A stretch of DNA of 64,000 nucleotides from Flavobacterium oreochromis (GCF_019565455.1 NZ_CP067377.1:558001-622000), one strand, 5' to 3'. Numbered from the stretch's first letter, positions 27,801 to 37,904 are shown. Notes: generated from the letters alone by a model not told the origin. Numbers and translations are program-made.

Positions 27801-30800
27801 GAACTTACACCGTTAATTACACCATTTGTGAGATTAATAATCCAACAAACTGTAGCAACGTTAATTCTAATATACTAGTTAGCAATCCAACTATTATAGC
27901 GGTAACCGAAACAACAGCTCCTATTAACGGCCTTGCAGGAGGAACTACTGCACCATTAACAGCAAATGATACATTAAATGGAGTAAATGTTACCATAGGT
28001 ACAGCACCAGGCAATGTAAAAATAACAGCTTCTACAGTACCTACAGGATCAGGACTAATAGTAAATCCAGACGGAACAGTTAGCATACCAGCCAATACTC
28101 CTTCAGGAACTTACACCATTAATTACACCATTTGTGAGATTAATAATCCAACAAACTGTAGCAACGTTAATTCTAATATACTAGTTAGCAATCCAACTAT
28201 TATAGCGGTAACCGAAACAACAGCTCCTATTAACGGCCTTGCAGGAGGAACTACTGCACCATTAACAGCAAATGATACATTAAATGGAGTAAATGTTACC
28301 ATAGGTACAGCACCAGGCAATGTAAAAATAACAGCTTCTACAGTACCTACAGGATCAGGACTAATAGTAAATCCAGACGGAACAGTTAGCATACCAGCCA
28401 ATACTCCTTCAGGAACTTACACCGTTAATTACACCATTTGTGAGATTAATAATCCAACAAACTGTAGCAACGTTAATTCTAATATACTAGTTAGCAATCC
28501 AACTATTATAGCGGTAACCGAAACAACAGCTCCTATTAACGGCCTTGCAGGAGGAACTACTGCACCATTAACAGCAAATGATACATTAAATGGAGTAAAT
28601 GTTACCATAGGTACAGCACCAGGCAATGTAAAAATAACAGCTTCTACAGTACCTACAGGATCAGGACTAATAGTAAATCCAGACGGAACAGTTAGCATAC
28701 CAGCCAATACTCCTTCAGGAACTTACACCGTTAATTACACCATTTGTGAGATTAATAATCCAACAAACTGTAGCAACGTTAATTCTAATATACTAGTTAG
28801 CAATCCAACTATTATAGCGGTAACCGAAACAACAGCTCCTATTAACGGCCTTGCAGGAGGAACTACTGCACCATTAACAGCAAATGATACATTAAATGGA
28901 GTAAATGTTACCATAGGTACAGCACCAGGCAATGTAAAAATAACAGCTTCTACAGTACCTACAGGATCAGGACTAATAGTAAATCCAGACGGAACAGTTA
29001 GCATACCAGCCAATACTCCTTCAGGAACTTACACCGTTAATTACACCATTTGTGAGATTAATAATCCAACAAACTGTAGCAACGTTAATTCTAATATACT
29101 AGTTAGCAATCCAACTATTATAGCGGTAACCGAAACAACAGCTCCTATTAACGGCCTTGCAGGAGGAACTACTGCACCATTAACAGCAAATGATACATTA
29201 AATGGAGTAAATGTTACCATAGGTACAGCACCAGGCAATGTAAAAATAACAGCTTCTACAGTACCTACAGGATCAGGACTAATAGTAAATCCAGACGGAA
29301 CAGTTAGCATACCAGCCAATACTCCTTCAGGAACTTACACCATTAATTACACCATTTGTGAGATTAATAATCCAACAAACTGTAGCAACGTTAATTCTAA
29401 TATACTAGTTAGCAATCCAACTATTATAGCGGTAACCGAAACAACAGCTCCTATTAACGGCCTTGCAGGAGGAACTACTGCACCATTAACAGCAAATGAT
29501 ACATTAAATGGAGTAAATGTTACCATAGGTACAGCACCAGGCAATGTAAAAATAACAGCTTCTACAGTACCTACAGGATCAGGACTAATAGTAAATCCAG
29601 ACGGAACAGTTAGCATACCAGCCAATACTCCTTCAGGAACTTACACCGTTAATTACACCATTTGTGAGATTAATAATCCAACAAACTGTAGCAACGTTAA
29701 TTCTAATATACTAGTTAGCAATCCAACTATTATAGCGGTAACCGAAACAACAGCTCCTATTAACGGCCTTGCAGGAGGAACTACTGCACCATTAACAGCA
29801 AATGATACATTAAATGGAGTAAATGTTACCATAGGTACAGCACCAGGCAATGTAAAAATAACAGCTTCTACAGTACCTACAGGATCAGGACTAATAGTAA
29901 ATCCAGACGGAACAGTTAGCATACCAGCCAATACTCCTTCAGGAACTTACACCGTTAATTACACCATTTGTGAGATTAATAATCCAACAAACTGTAGCAA
30001 CGTTAATTCTAATATACTAGTTAGCAATCCAACTATTATAGCGGTAACCGAAACAACAGCTCCTATTAACGGCCTTGCAGGAGGAACTACTGCACCATTA
30101 ACAGCAAATGATACATTAAATGGAGTAAATGTTACCATAGGTACAGCACCAGGCAATGTAAAAATAACAGCTTCTACAGTACCTACAGGATCAGGACTAA
30201 TAGTAAATCCAGACGGAACAGTTAGCATACCAGCCAATACTCCTTCGGGAACTTACACCGTTAATTACACCATTTGTGAGATTAATAATCCAACAAACTG
30301 TAGCAACGTTAATTCTAATATACTAGTTATTTCTCCAAGTATCAATGCTCAAAATGACACTTTTGTGACTACAAATGGAAGTATAGGAGGGATAGTAGGG
30401 TCTATTTTTTTCAAATAACGGTAATGGTATTGATTTAGCCAATGGAGCACAAGCGGCATTAAATAACGTAACTTTAACTGTTCCAATTTGGTCTGGACAA
30501 TCAGTACCGTATATCAATGCTAATGGATATGTAATAGTGCCTCCTGGGACACCTTCAGGTGAATACAGTATAGGATATACGATTTGTATGCTTAATCCTT
30601 TTCAAAACATATGTGATAAAGCAACAGTAACAATACAAGTTGAGCCAGAGAAAGGAGATGAGATTGTAATTTATAACCATATGACTCCCAATGGAGATGG
30701 TTATAATGATATTTTCTTGATAGATGGTATAGATAAGTTTCCTAATAATACTGTAGAGGTTTATAACCGTTGGGGAGTATTAGTTTATGAGGCAATTGGT

Positions 30801-30962
30801 TATAACAATAATGACCGTGCATTCCGAGGAATATCTACAGGAAGAGTTACGATTAATCAGTTAGAGCAATTACCAGAAGGGACGTATTATTATATGTTCA
30901 AATATGTTAATGCAGAAGGGGTAACCAAAGAAAAAGCAGGTTATTTATATATCAATAGATAG
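24873..30962 (+). CDS. Giant repeat adhesin with gliding-motility C-terminal domain (T9SS cargo), two frameshifts
   Basis: Repaired length is about 2029 aa. A signal peptide ([20 protein letters not shown]…AFAQ) leads into a CshA-like non-repeat domain ([17 protein letters not shown]) and a region with [15 protein letters not shown] and GEVEDHW motifs (GEVED-type), then Ig/PKD-like modules. Twelve 102-aa repeats follow ([13 protein letters not shown]…[17 protein letters not shown]). The C-terminal domain ([15 protein letters not shown]…[13 protein letters not shown]…GTYYYMFKY) is the gliding-motility-associated (TIGR04131-like) type B sorting signal. The frame breaks at 26532-26538 (one base missing) and at the T run 30405-30411 (one base extra). 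SprF-like and OmpA-like genes follow, so it is a probable T9SS-secreted cell-surface adhesin. Its ligand is unknown. Confidence 0.9.
26678..30329 (+). repeat. Twelve tandem 306-bp repeats inside the adhesin gene
   Basis: Copies start every 306 bases from 26678 (26984, 27290 … 30044), and the last ends near 30329. I compared copies by eye, and they are almost identical at the DNA level, including synonymous sites. A recurring difference is G or A in ACC[G/A]TTAAT (26894 and equivalents), coding Val in copies 1, 3, 4, 6, 7, 8, 10, 11 and 12 and Ile in copies 2, 5 and 9. Copy 12 also has TCGGGA in place of TCAGGA. Each unit encodes 102 aa, so copy-number change keeps the frame. Confidence 0.97.
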
Positions 30963-30968
30963 AGAATT

Positions 30969-31000
30969 AACATTCCTCCGTTGTAAAGGCGGAGGATGTT
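30969..31000 (+). promoter_or_regulatory. Intercistronic hairpin between adhesin and sprF-like gene
   Basis: AACATTCCTCCG (30969-30980) and CGGAGGATGTT (30990-31000) form a GC-rich stem with a nine-base loop, seven bases after the adhesin stop. No T run follows, only TAAAAAAG. It may be an mRNA-stability or processing element, or a weak terminator that lowers expression of the downstream genes. Confidence 0.6.
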
Positions 31001-31016
31001 TAAAAAAGAGTATCAT

Positions 31017-31931
31017 ATGAAAAAGAGAATTATATATTTACTACTTTTAATAAGTGGATCTGGTTTTGCTCAACAAGAAGCACAGTACACCCAATATATG
31101 TATAACACTGCTAATGTAAATCCTGGTTATGCAGGTACCCGAGGTTGTTTTAGTGCATTAGTAATGCACCGTTCACAATGGGTAGGTTTAGAAGGCGCAC
31201 CGCAGACAAATACAGTTGCACTAAGTACCCCTTTAGGTCTTAATAATAAAATGGGATTAGGAGTAAGTGTTATAAACGATAAAATAGGACCTTCAGATGA
31301 AAATGCAATATCAGTAGACTTAAGCTATAATATTGATACCTCAGAGAGATCTAAATTGTCTTTTGGGTTAAAAGGGACAGCAAATTTTTTCAGTGTTGAT
31401 TTTAATAAAACCAAGATTCATAACGTAACAGATGGTTTGTTAAGACAAAATGTAGATAATCGCTTTTTTCCTAATATAGGAGCTGGAGCATTTTGGTATA
31501 GTGATAAGAGCTATGTAGGTTTATCTATACCGTTTATCTTAGAACAAAAATATTATGACAATGATGTTCAATACGTAGCAAGTGAGCGTATGCACCCGCA
31601 TTTAATAGCAGGACACGTATTTCGTTTAAGCAGCGAAGTACAATTTAAGCCATCCACTATGATAAAATACGTAAATGGAGCCCCTTTACAAGTTGATTTG
31701 TCAGGTAATTTTTGGTTTAATGAAAAATTTTCATTGGGAGCAGCCTATCGTTGGAGTGCAGCATGGAGTGCTATGGCAGGATTTCAGATTAACGATTCTT
31801 GGTTAATAGGATATGCCTATGATCGTGATGTTACCCGATTAGGGAACTTTAATTCTGGTTCTCATGAAATATTTTTACGTTATGAATTGTTTAAACGTGT
31901 AGAAAAAGTGGTAGCCCCACGTTTCTTCTAA
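31017..31931 (+). CDS. PorP/SprF-family type IX secretion membrane protein
   Basis: The ATG at 31017 gives 304 aa with a signal peptide (MKKRIIYLLLLISGSGFAQ). EAQYTQYMYNTANVNPGYAGTRG and ALVMHRSQWVGLEGAPQT follow, the classic PorP/SprF start: QYTQYM…N…NPGYAG and R.QWVG..GAP. The remainder is barrel-like and ends FNSGSHEIFLRYEL. The ATG at 30996 is rejected because it lies in the hairpin stem and precedes the signal peptide. Family members assist secretion and surface attachment of adhesins with gliding C-terminal domains, so the adhesin just upstream is the expected client. Confidence 0.92.
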   Translation: MKKRIIYLLLLISGSGFAQQEAQYTQYMYNTANVNPGYAGTRGCFSALVMHRSQWVGLEGAPQTNTVALSTPLGLNNKMGLGVSVINDKIGPSDENAISVDLSYNIDTSERSKLSFGLKGTANFFSVDFNKTKIHNVTDGLLRQNVDNRFFPNIGAGAFWYSDKSYVGLSIPFILEQKYYDNDVQYVASERMHPHLIAGHVFRLSSEVQFKPSTMIKYVNGAPLQVDLSGNFWFNEKFSLGAAYRWSAAWSAMAGFQINDSWLIGYAYDRDVTRLGNFNSGSHEIFLRYELFKRVEKVVAPRFF

Positions 31932-31941
31932 AACTATTATT

Positions 31942-33897
31942 ATGAAAAAAATAATTTTATTTACCGTATTAGGATTGTCTTTGCATAATGGATATGCACA
32001 AGAGAGAAAGATCATAAAAGCAGGTAATCACTATAATGGTTTAGCATACGTCGATGCAATTGATACCTACTTAAAAGTAGCTCAAAAAGGATATAAATCA
32101 AAAGAGTTATTTCAACGTTTAGGTGATTCATATTATTACAATGCTAAATTCATAGAAGCTAATAAATGGTATACTGAATTATTCGCCTTAGGTGAAACAA
32201 TAGAAGCAGAATACTATTATCGTTATGCTCAAACGCTAAAATCATTAGAAGATTATAAAAAAGCAGATGAGTATATGAATAGATTTTATCAATTAACATC
32301 AAAAGATACACGAGCTAATATCTTTAACAATCAAAAAGATTATAAAAATATTATAGCAAAGAATTCAGGACGTTTTGAGATAAAAGCAGTAAGTGTTAAT
32401 GGAAAGTCTTCAGATTATGGGACAGCATTTTATGGAGATAAAGTTTTATTTGCTTCAACCCGAGACTCTATAGGTCTTTTTAAAACCCGAGCAAAATGGA
32501 CAGGGAATTCATTTACCAATTTATATATTGCTGATAAAAATGAAACAGCAGATGATCTACTCAAAGCAGTACGTTTCTCAAAAGCAATCAACTCAAAATA
32601 CCATGAAGATTCACCCGTTTTTACCAAAGATTTAAAGACGGTTTACTTTACCCGTAATAATTTTAATGAAGGCAAAGTAGGAAAAGACGATAACAAAGTA
32701 GTAAACTTAAAAATATATCGTGCGAACTTAAACTCCAAAGGAGAATGGGTAAATGTAGTTGAATTACCTTTTAATAGCGATCAATATAGCGTAGCCCATC
32801 CAGCATTATCACCAGATGAAAAGACTCTGTATTTTGCATCCAATATGCCAGGGACTTATGGACAATCAGATTTGTTCAAAGTAGCTATTTTAGGAGAAAA
32901 TAGTTATGGAACCCCTGTTAATTTAGGAAGTGGAATTAATACAGAATCAAGAGAAACATTTCCTTTTATAACAGAAAAAGGAGTATTATATTATTCAACT
33001 GATGGTCAACAAGGACTAGGAGGCCTAGATATTTATGCTACACAATTAGATGAAAAAGGAATGGCATCTAATTTAGTAAACATTGGATCCCCAATAAATG
33101 GTCCTATGGATGACTTTGCTTTTATTATAGACGAAAAAGGAAAAGGATTCTTCTCTTCAAATCGTACAGGAGGAAAAGGTCTAGATGATATTTATAGCTT
33201 CATAGAAAAATCCCCTTTAAATTTAGAGATTCAACATGAGTTAGCAGGAATAGTTACAAATTCAGAAACAGGAGAAATAATTCCAGGAGCTACCGTAACC
33301 TTGTATGATGATAAATTTAATGAAATTGGAAAAGTTTTAGCAGATGAAAAAGGCCTTTATGATTTCAAGAAAGTACCTGCTGGTAAAAAATATTACGTAA
33401 GAGCAGAGAAAGACGAATATGAAACAAAAGAAAAATCAGTTGATATTCCAAACAAAACAGGAAAAACCAACTTGCCAATAGATACAGCTAAAAAAGTACG
33501 AGTAATAAAAGAAGGTTCAGATCTAGCAAAAATATTTGATATTAAAATCATTTATTTTGATTTAGATAAATCATTTATTCGTTCTGATGCAGCAGTAGAG
33601 CTAGCAAAAATATTAGAAGTAATGAAACAATATCCAACGATGAAAGTAGATGTTAGATCCCATACAGATTGTCGTCAAACAGCAGCATATAATGCTAAAC
33701 TTTCTGATCGTAGAGCAAAAGAAACAATGGCTTGGTTAGTTAAAAATGGCATAGCCAAAGATCGTTTAACAGGACGTGGTTATGGAGAATCACAGTTAGT
33801 AAACAACTGTGCTTGCGAACCTACAAACGAATCTTCTTGTACAGAAGAACAACATCAAGCTAACAGAAGAAGCGAGTTTATTATCGTAAAAATGTAA
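31942..33897 (+). CDS. OmpA-family protein with TPR, PD40 and carboxypeptidase-like domains
   Basis: The 651-aa product has a signal peptide (MKKIILFTVLGLSLHNGYAQ) and TPR-like helices at residues 25-130 (AYVDAIDTYLKVAQKGYKSKE…). WD40-like PD40 repeats span about 150-420 (DSPVFTKDLKTVYFTRNNF, AHPALSPDEKTLYFASNMPG, FSSNRTGGKGLDDIY). A carboxypeptidase-regulatory beta sandwich at about 430-510 (AGIVTNSETGEIIPGATVTLYDD) and a C-terminal OmpA domain (IYFDLDKSFIRSDAAVELAKI…VRSHTDCRQTAAYN…LSDRRAKETMAWL) follow. It probably anchors the adhesin/SprF complex to peptidoglycan. It starts 10 bases after the sprF-like stop. Confidence 0.92.
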   Translation: MKKIILFTVLGLSLHNGYAQERKIIKAGNHYNGLAYVDAIDTYLKVAQKGYKSKELFQRLGDSYYYNAKFIEANKWYTELFALGETIEAEYYYRYAQTLKSLEDYKKADEYMNRFYQLTSKDTRANIFNNQKDYKNIIAKNSGRFEIKAVSVNGKSSDYGTAFYGDKVLFASTRDSIGLFKTRAKWTGNSFTNLYIADKNETADDLLKAVRFSKAINSKYHEDSPVFTKDLKTVYFTRNNFNEGKVGKDDNKVVNLKIYRANLNSKGEWVNVVELPFNSDQYSVAHPALSPDEKTLYFASNMPGTYGQSDLFKVAILGENSYGTPVNLGSGINTESRETFPFITEKGVLYYSTDGQQGLGGLDIYATQLDEKGMASNLVNIGSPINGPMDDFAFIIDEKGKGFFSSNRTGGKGLDDIYSFIEKSPLNLEIQHELAGIVTNSETGEIIPGATVTLYDDKFNEIGKVLADEKGLYDFKKVPAGKKYYVRAEKDEYETKEKSVDIPNKTGKTNLPIDTAKKVRVIKEGSDLAKIFDIKIIYFDLDKSFIRSDAAVELAKILEVMKQYPTMKVDVRSHTDCRQTAAYNAKLSDRRAKETMAWLVKNGIAKDRLTGRGYGESQLVNNCACEPTNESSCTEEQHQANRRSEFIIVKM

Positions 33898-33922
33898 TAA
33901 AATTTTTGTTTAATAGAAAACA

Positions 33923-34080
33923 AGAGAATGTCCTAAAAGTCTGCAATCTTTTCATTTCAACCAAAGTGAGACTTGAGGACTCACATAAATAGGCAAAGCA
34001 AGTACTATTAATTAGCCCAACTCCTCTTTCAGTTGAAGTGACAGAGATATGGATTTTTCACTTTTGGGACAGCCTCTTTA
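33923..34080. repeat. Dispersed palindromic repeat, copy A (diverged and longer)
   Basis: The left end AAGAGAATGTCCTAAAAGTC and the right end CACTTTTGGGACAGCCTCTTT are imperfect inverted repeats. Inner blocks CTGCAATCTTTTCATTTCAACCAAAG and GAAGTGACAGAGA match copies at 51588 and 57743 in order. It fills most of the 297-base interval 33898-34194 between the convergent ompA-like and remB genes, and the right end runs into T-rich sequence. The rest of that interval is AT-rich without a gene. Confidence 0.75.
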
Positions 34081-34194
34081 TTTTTAAACAATCTAAGCTT
34101 ACAATATAATATTTAAAAAATCAAGAATAATTGTTTTAATTCGAAAATAGAGTTATAATTTAAACATAAATAATATTATATTATTTAAATCTTT

Positions 34195-36285
34195 TTAATA
34201 ATCAAAGTACCAATTAAATACATCAGAACGTAATCCTAAAGATATCCAAGTTGTATTTTCGTTATAAATTTGAGGCGTATTTACAGCAGGCTTAAATGAA
34301 CGATATATAAAATTAGCAAATAGTTTTAAATTTGTACTTGGATTAACTAAAAACCCAACATTTAAGTCTGCTATTGCTACTTTCGTTTTATTACCTTGAC
34401 CAACAACAACACCTTTATCTCCAGAACGATCTAAATCATAATCTTTATAAATATTAGAGCCATAATTTTTCTTATCAGTTAGAGAATCAAAATCTAAACC
34501 ACGTATACCATAGTTAAGCTTTGCTTCTGCAAACAAACGTCCTCGTGTGTAACGAGCAATAGCAACTAACTCATTTAGATTTGATCCCCAGTTATGCCCC
34601 ATACTTTGATTATTATGTCCATAATTAGTAATTACTTCGCTATGAGAATAAACATAAGGACGTACGATATTAATCTCAGCTTGCAAAGATAAATTGGTTA
34701 CTCCAAAAGCGTTATAATATTTACCTCCTAATTGATATGCCATTTTATTACGCCAACTATTTTCACCTCCAAAAACATCACTTACAGCAAATTCATCAAT
34801 TAATAATTGCCCATATGTATTAAAACAATTTGTCCATTTATATTTAGCTGTTAAGCCTATTGCTGCATTACCACTTTTTGAGGAAGAAGCAAATTCTACA
34901 GAACGGTAAAATATAATAGGATTTACAAAATTCACATCAAACCCTCTATTGTTTGTATTAGACCAAACAACGGATTCAAAAAAACCAATATTTAATCGTT
35001 TAGAAGCATTCCAACTTAAATAATGATTTGCCATATATTTTGTAGCATAGGTTTTTTCAGCGGTAACTTCTGGACGAACATCCTTTAACCACATGTAGGT
35101 ATTGGTATACTTAATTTTCCAAAAACTGGTATTAATTTTTACAAATGGATATGGACTAGCGGCATCACCCTCTAATAAAGAACGATAACCATCACCAATA
35201 AAATTTCGACTGTAACCTAATTGTACATTCAAATGATCTGAAGAAGTGTAAGTAATAATAGCATCTGCGGAAGGAAAATCAAATTGATTTCCTTTAAATT
35301 CTTTTGCAATTCCTATTCCTGGAATTATAGCTGGATTGCCTCCTGATGATTTTTGAGAAATAGCTAAACGATTATAATAATCTGCAAAAAAGCCTTGGCT
35401 TTCAAAAATAGAAGAAGTAAAAGTCCAATTTTCACCTATAGCTCCTTGTAGTTGTATAGCACGGGTATTATTATAAGTATAACCTGATTTTTCAGGTGAT
35501 GTTTTACCTAAACGTAAATCCCAAATTGGATTTAATGTAAACCAGTAATCTTTTCCTTGTATAGCAACTAGATTTTCATTAAATAGTTTACGTCCCCACC
35601 AGCTTTTTTTATTTATCAAAAGCTTCTGATTTGCTCGCTCGAAATCATAATACTTTCCAACTTCTTTATAACTAAAAGGCTTAGATGCTGTATGACTATT
35701 AGTTCCCATTTGATTCATATAACGATCAAAATTAGCATAATAGCTATGTGAAAATGGAATGTTTAAATAACTTTTAAACTGTGGATTATTAAACCTTTGA
35801 TATTCCTTTTCTACATTTTCTAATTCTGGTGAAATCTCTTTAGAGATATTAGCAACTATTTTATTTTCTTCCTTTTTTTCTAAAGATTTATTATTTAAAA
35901 AAGGGTAAACCATGGTAAAGGTATACTTAGAATAGGTTGGACTACCATTATAAGTAGCAGGTTCTATGGTAGGTAAAGAATTAAAAACTCTTTTAGTTTC
36001 TGTAATTAATTCAGGATATAAAGCGTCTACATAAATTATTTTAAAATGACCTTCAGCATCAACTTCAAATAGTGTAATTACCTTACCTGAAGAGGTATCC
36101 GTTGCTAATTGTGAAGGCATTTTAAAATTTTTATATATAAAATCTTCTAATTGAAAATGAAAACATTTTTCTAGTTCTGCTTCAGAACTCTGCGCACATT
36201 CAGAAAACACAGGAAATTTCTCGCGTTTAATTTCTTGTGCTAAACTAGAAGTAATTACAAATAAAAGAGCAAATAAAATTCTCAT
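34195..36285 (-). CDS. remB: Gliding motility protein RemB-like
   Basis: The 696-aa product starts with a signal peptide (MRILFALLFVITSSLAQ). A TonB-like/energy-transducing segment (EGHFKIIYVDALYPELITETKRVFNSLPTIEPATYNG) occupies about residues 75-140. The rest is a long barrel-rich part (LRLGKTSPEKSGYTYNNTRAIQLQGAIGENWTFTSSIFES…GYSRNFIGDGYRSLL) resembling Wzi-type capsule assembly barrels. I assign RemB from this architecture and from the order remB-deoC-vanZ-gcvH-sprA known from F. johnsoniae, where RemB contributes to gliding. Outer-membrane location is expected. It starts 11 bases after the deoC stop. Confidence 0.8.
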   Translation of the reverse strand: MRILFALLFVITSSLAQEIKREKFPVFSECAQSSEAELEKCFHFQLEDFIYKNFKMPSQLATDTSSGKVITLFEVDAEGHFKIIYVDALYPELITETKRVFNSLPTIEPATYNGSPTYSKYTFTMVYPFLNNKSLEKKEENKIVANISKEISPELENVEKEYQRFNNPQFKSYLNIPFSHSYYANFDRYMNQMGTNSHTASKPFSYKEVGKYYDFERANQKLLINKKSWWGRKLFNENLVAIQGKDYWFTLNPIWDLRLGKTSPEKSGYTYNNTRAIQLQGAIGENWTFTSSIFESQGFFADYYNRLAISQKSSGGNPAIIPGIGIAKEFKGNQFDFPSADAIITYTSSDHLNVQLGYSRNFIGDGYRSLLEGDAASPYPFVKINTSFWKIKYTNTYMWLKDVRPEVTAEKTYATKYMANHYLSWNASKRLNIGFFESVVWSNTNNRGFDVNFVNPIIFYRSVEFASSSKSGNAAIGLTAKYKWTNCFNTYGQLLIDEFAVSDVFGGENSWRNKMAYQLGGKYYNAFGVTNLSLQAEINIVRPYVYSHSEVITNYGHNNQSMGHNWGSNLNELVAIARYTRGRLFAEAKLNYGIRGLDFDSLTDKKNYGSNIYKDYDLDRSGDKGVVVGQGNKTKVAIADLNVGFLVNPSTNLKLFANFIYRSFKPAVNTPQIYNENTTWISLGLRSDVFNWYFDY

Positions 36286-36296
36286 TCGTAAACTTA

Positions 36297-37040
36297 TTAA
36301 TAAACACCTGTTGTAGATAGTCCATCAACTATTGCCTTAGCTGCGGAAGTTCCTATTCGTTCTACCCCTAAATCAATCATTATATTTGCCTCTTCAATAT
36401 TACGAACTCCACCAGCTGCTTTTACGGGAAGAGGAGATGAGCTTGCTAACATTAATTTTATGGTATGAACTGTTGCCCCATTTGGCTTTCCATCAACAGT
36501 AGGATAAAAACCTGTAGAAGATTTTACAAAAATTTTATGAAAATCAGATTCATTAAAATTTTCAACAATAGTATTTCGTATTAAACTCGAAATTTGGGTG
36601 ATATGTTCATCTGTCAAAGCAGCTACTTCAATAATAAATTTAACTACTTTATTATTTGAAAGTCCTAACTGAGTACATTGAATAGCTTCTTGTCTTATTA
36701 ATTCTACTTCACCTTTTTTAAAGGCTTCATAATTTATAACATAATCTAATTCATCAACTCCATTTTGAATTGCTATCTTAGCTTCTTCAATTTTTGAAGC
36801 TATTGAAGCTGTTCCAAAAGGAAAATCAATAACGGTTCCTATTAGTACCTCTGAATTTTGTTCATCAATCATTTTTCGAGCTGTACTTACATACTCTGGA
36901 CGGATCATTACTAGTTTAAAATGTTCTTTTATAGCTTCTTGAATAGTTTCAACAACTTTATTTGTATTTTCTTCGTCTGAAACTCCTGCTTGTTCTGCCT
37001 TTTTTAAGTAGGTAGAATCTAAATATTCTCTAACATTCAT
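36297..37040 (-). CDS. deoC: Deoxyribose-phosphate aldolase
   Basis: DeoC splits 2-deoxyribose 5-phosphate to glyceraldehyde 3-phosphate and acetaldehyde in deoxynucleoside catabolism. The 247-aa TIM-barrel product shows IGTVIDFPFGTASIASKIEEA, NGVDELDYVINYEAFKKGE, the Schiff-base lysine in IFVKSSTGFYP and the second active-site lysine in PVKAAGGVRN. Length is normal. Its start overlaps the end of the VanZ gene by 11 bases, so they are co-transcribed. Confidence 0.96.
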   Translation of the reverse strand: MNVREYLDSTYLKKAEQAGVSDEENTNKVVETIQEAIKEHFKLVMIRPEYVSTARKMIDEQNSEVLIGTVIDFPFGTASIASKIEEAKIAIQNGVDELDYVINYEAFKKGEVELIRQEAIQCTQLGLSNNKVVKFIIEVAALTDEHITQISSLIRNTIVENFNESDFHKIFVKSSTGFYPTVDGKPNGATVHTIKLMLASSSPLPVKAAGGVRNIEEANIMIDLGVERIGTSAAKAIVDGLSTTGVY

Positions 37041-37488
37041 ATTTTTTTATTTTGCGATAAAAATAAAAAATCTTAATTAAGCACAAACTGCTTTTAATCA
37101 TTTTATTTTTTAAAAAACGATAGAAGAGGATAGCGGATGTTATAGCTCCTAAACTGTTTGCTATAACATCTTTAATTTCAGCAAAGCGATTAGTTGTCAA
37201 GAATTCTTGTCCTATCTCAACTAAGATACTGAATACTATAGCTACAAACGTTATTAAAAACGTCATTTTCTTTAAACTCAAACATTGTGTTAGTACTATA
37301 TACTTCATCCATAAAAAAACAAAGACAAAGTAGAATACAAAATGCACTACCTTGTCTTCATTTGGAAAAGTATATTTAGGATTTAATGTTGGTGCTTTAA
37401 AACTTAAAAAAAGAATTAAAGAAGTCCAACATAAAGCCAACCAAATAAATTTTCTTTTAGGCTCCAATAAGATTTTTATAATCTTCAC
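37030..37488 (-). CDS. VanZ-family small membrane protein
   Basis: The 152-aa product has four hydrophobic segments ([68 protein letters not shown]). It carries the VanZ-like DKVVHFVFY and [25 protein letters not shown] motifs. Its role in most bacteria is unknown. It overlaps gcvH by 32 bases at its 5' end and deoC by 11 at its 3' end, so the three genes are tightly coupled. Confidence 0.88.
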   Translation of the reverse strand: MKIIKILLEPKRKFIWLALCWTSLILFLSFKAPTLNPKYTFPNEDKVVHFVFYFVFVFLWMKYIVLTQCLSLKKMTFLITFVAIVFSILVEIGQEFLTTNRFAEIKDVIANSLGAITSAILFYRFLKNKMIKSSLCLIKIFYFYRKIKKYEC

Positions 37489-37837
37489 TTGACAATAATC
37501 CTTCTATTTCGGAAACATCTGAAATTTTCACTTTAATCATCCAAGCAGCTCCATAAGGATCTGAATTTACTAACTCAGGATTAGATTCTAATTCTTCATT
37601 GAATTCAACGATTTCTCCAGATAATGGTAAAAACAAATCAGAAACTGTTTTTACTGCCTCTACTGTTCCAAAAACTTCATCTTTAGCAAGTGTTTGATCT
37701 AAAGTGTCAACTTCTACATATACGATATCTCCAAGCTCTTTTTGAGCAAAATCTGTAATTCCTACTGTAGCGATATCTCCTTCAACACTCACCCATTCGT
37801 GATCTTTAGTGTACTTTAAATTAGTTGGTATGTTCAT
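37457..37837 (-). CDS. gcvH: Glycine cleavage system H protein
   Basis: GcvH carries the lipoyl arm that shuttles the aminomethyl group between the P, T and L proteins of glycine cleavage. The 126-aa product has [36 protein letters not shown] and the lipoylation site [19 protein letters not shown], with the lysine near residue 64. Length is typical. A promoter-like box lies 21 bases upstream of the ATG, so the gcvH-vanZ-deoC-remB group can be transcribed apart from sprA. The P and T protein genes are not in this window. Confidence 0.96.
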   Translation of the reverse strand: MNIPTNLKYTKDHEWVSVEGDIATVGITDFAQKELGDIVYVEVDTLDQTLAKDEVFGTVEAVKTVSDLFLPLSGEIVEFNEELESNPELVNSDPYGAAWMIKVKISDVSEIEGLLSSEDYKNLIGA

Positions 37838-37858
37838 TGTTTTTTATTATTTATAATA

Positions 37859-37866
37859 CAAAAGTA
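37859..37866 (-). promoter_or_regulatory. Candidate gcvH operon -7 box
   Basis: Minus-strand TACTTTTG (37866-37859) fits TAnnTTTG. It lies between the sprA stop at 37905 and the gcvH ATG at 37837. Confidence 0.5.
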
Positions 37867-37904
37867 TAATTATTAAAATAATATCAAAATCATATTTTCA
37901 AAAA

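Noticed and set aside
26638..30237. Twelve identical antisense open frames of 92 aa ([11 protein letters not shown]…)
   Set aside because: They are the reverse strand of the adhesin repeats. Each is open only because the repeat happens to lack stops in that frame, and none has a promoter or a recognisable product.
26678..30329. CRISPR array or satellite DNA
   Set aside because: The unit is 306 bp without spacers, stays in frame through all copies, and encodes a domain that fits the flanking adhesin.
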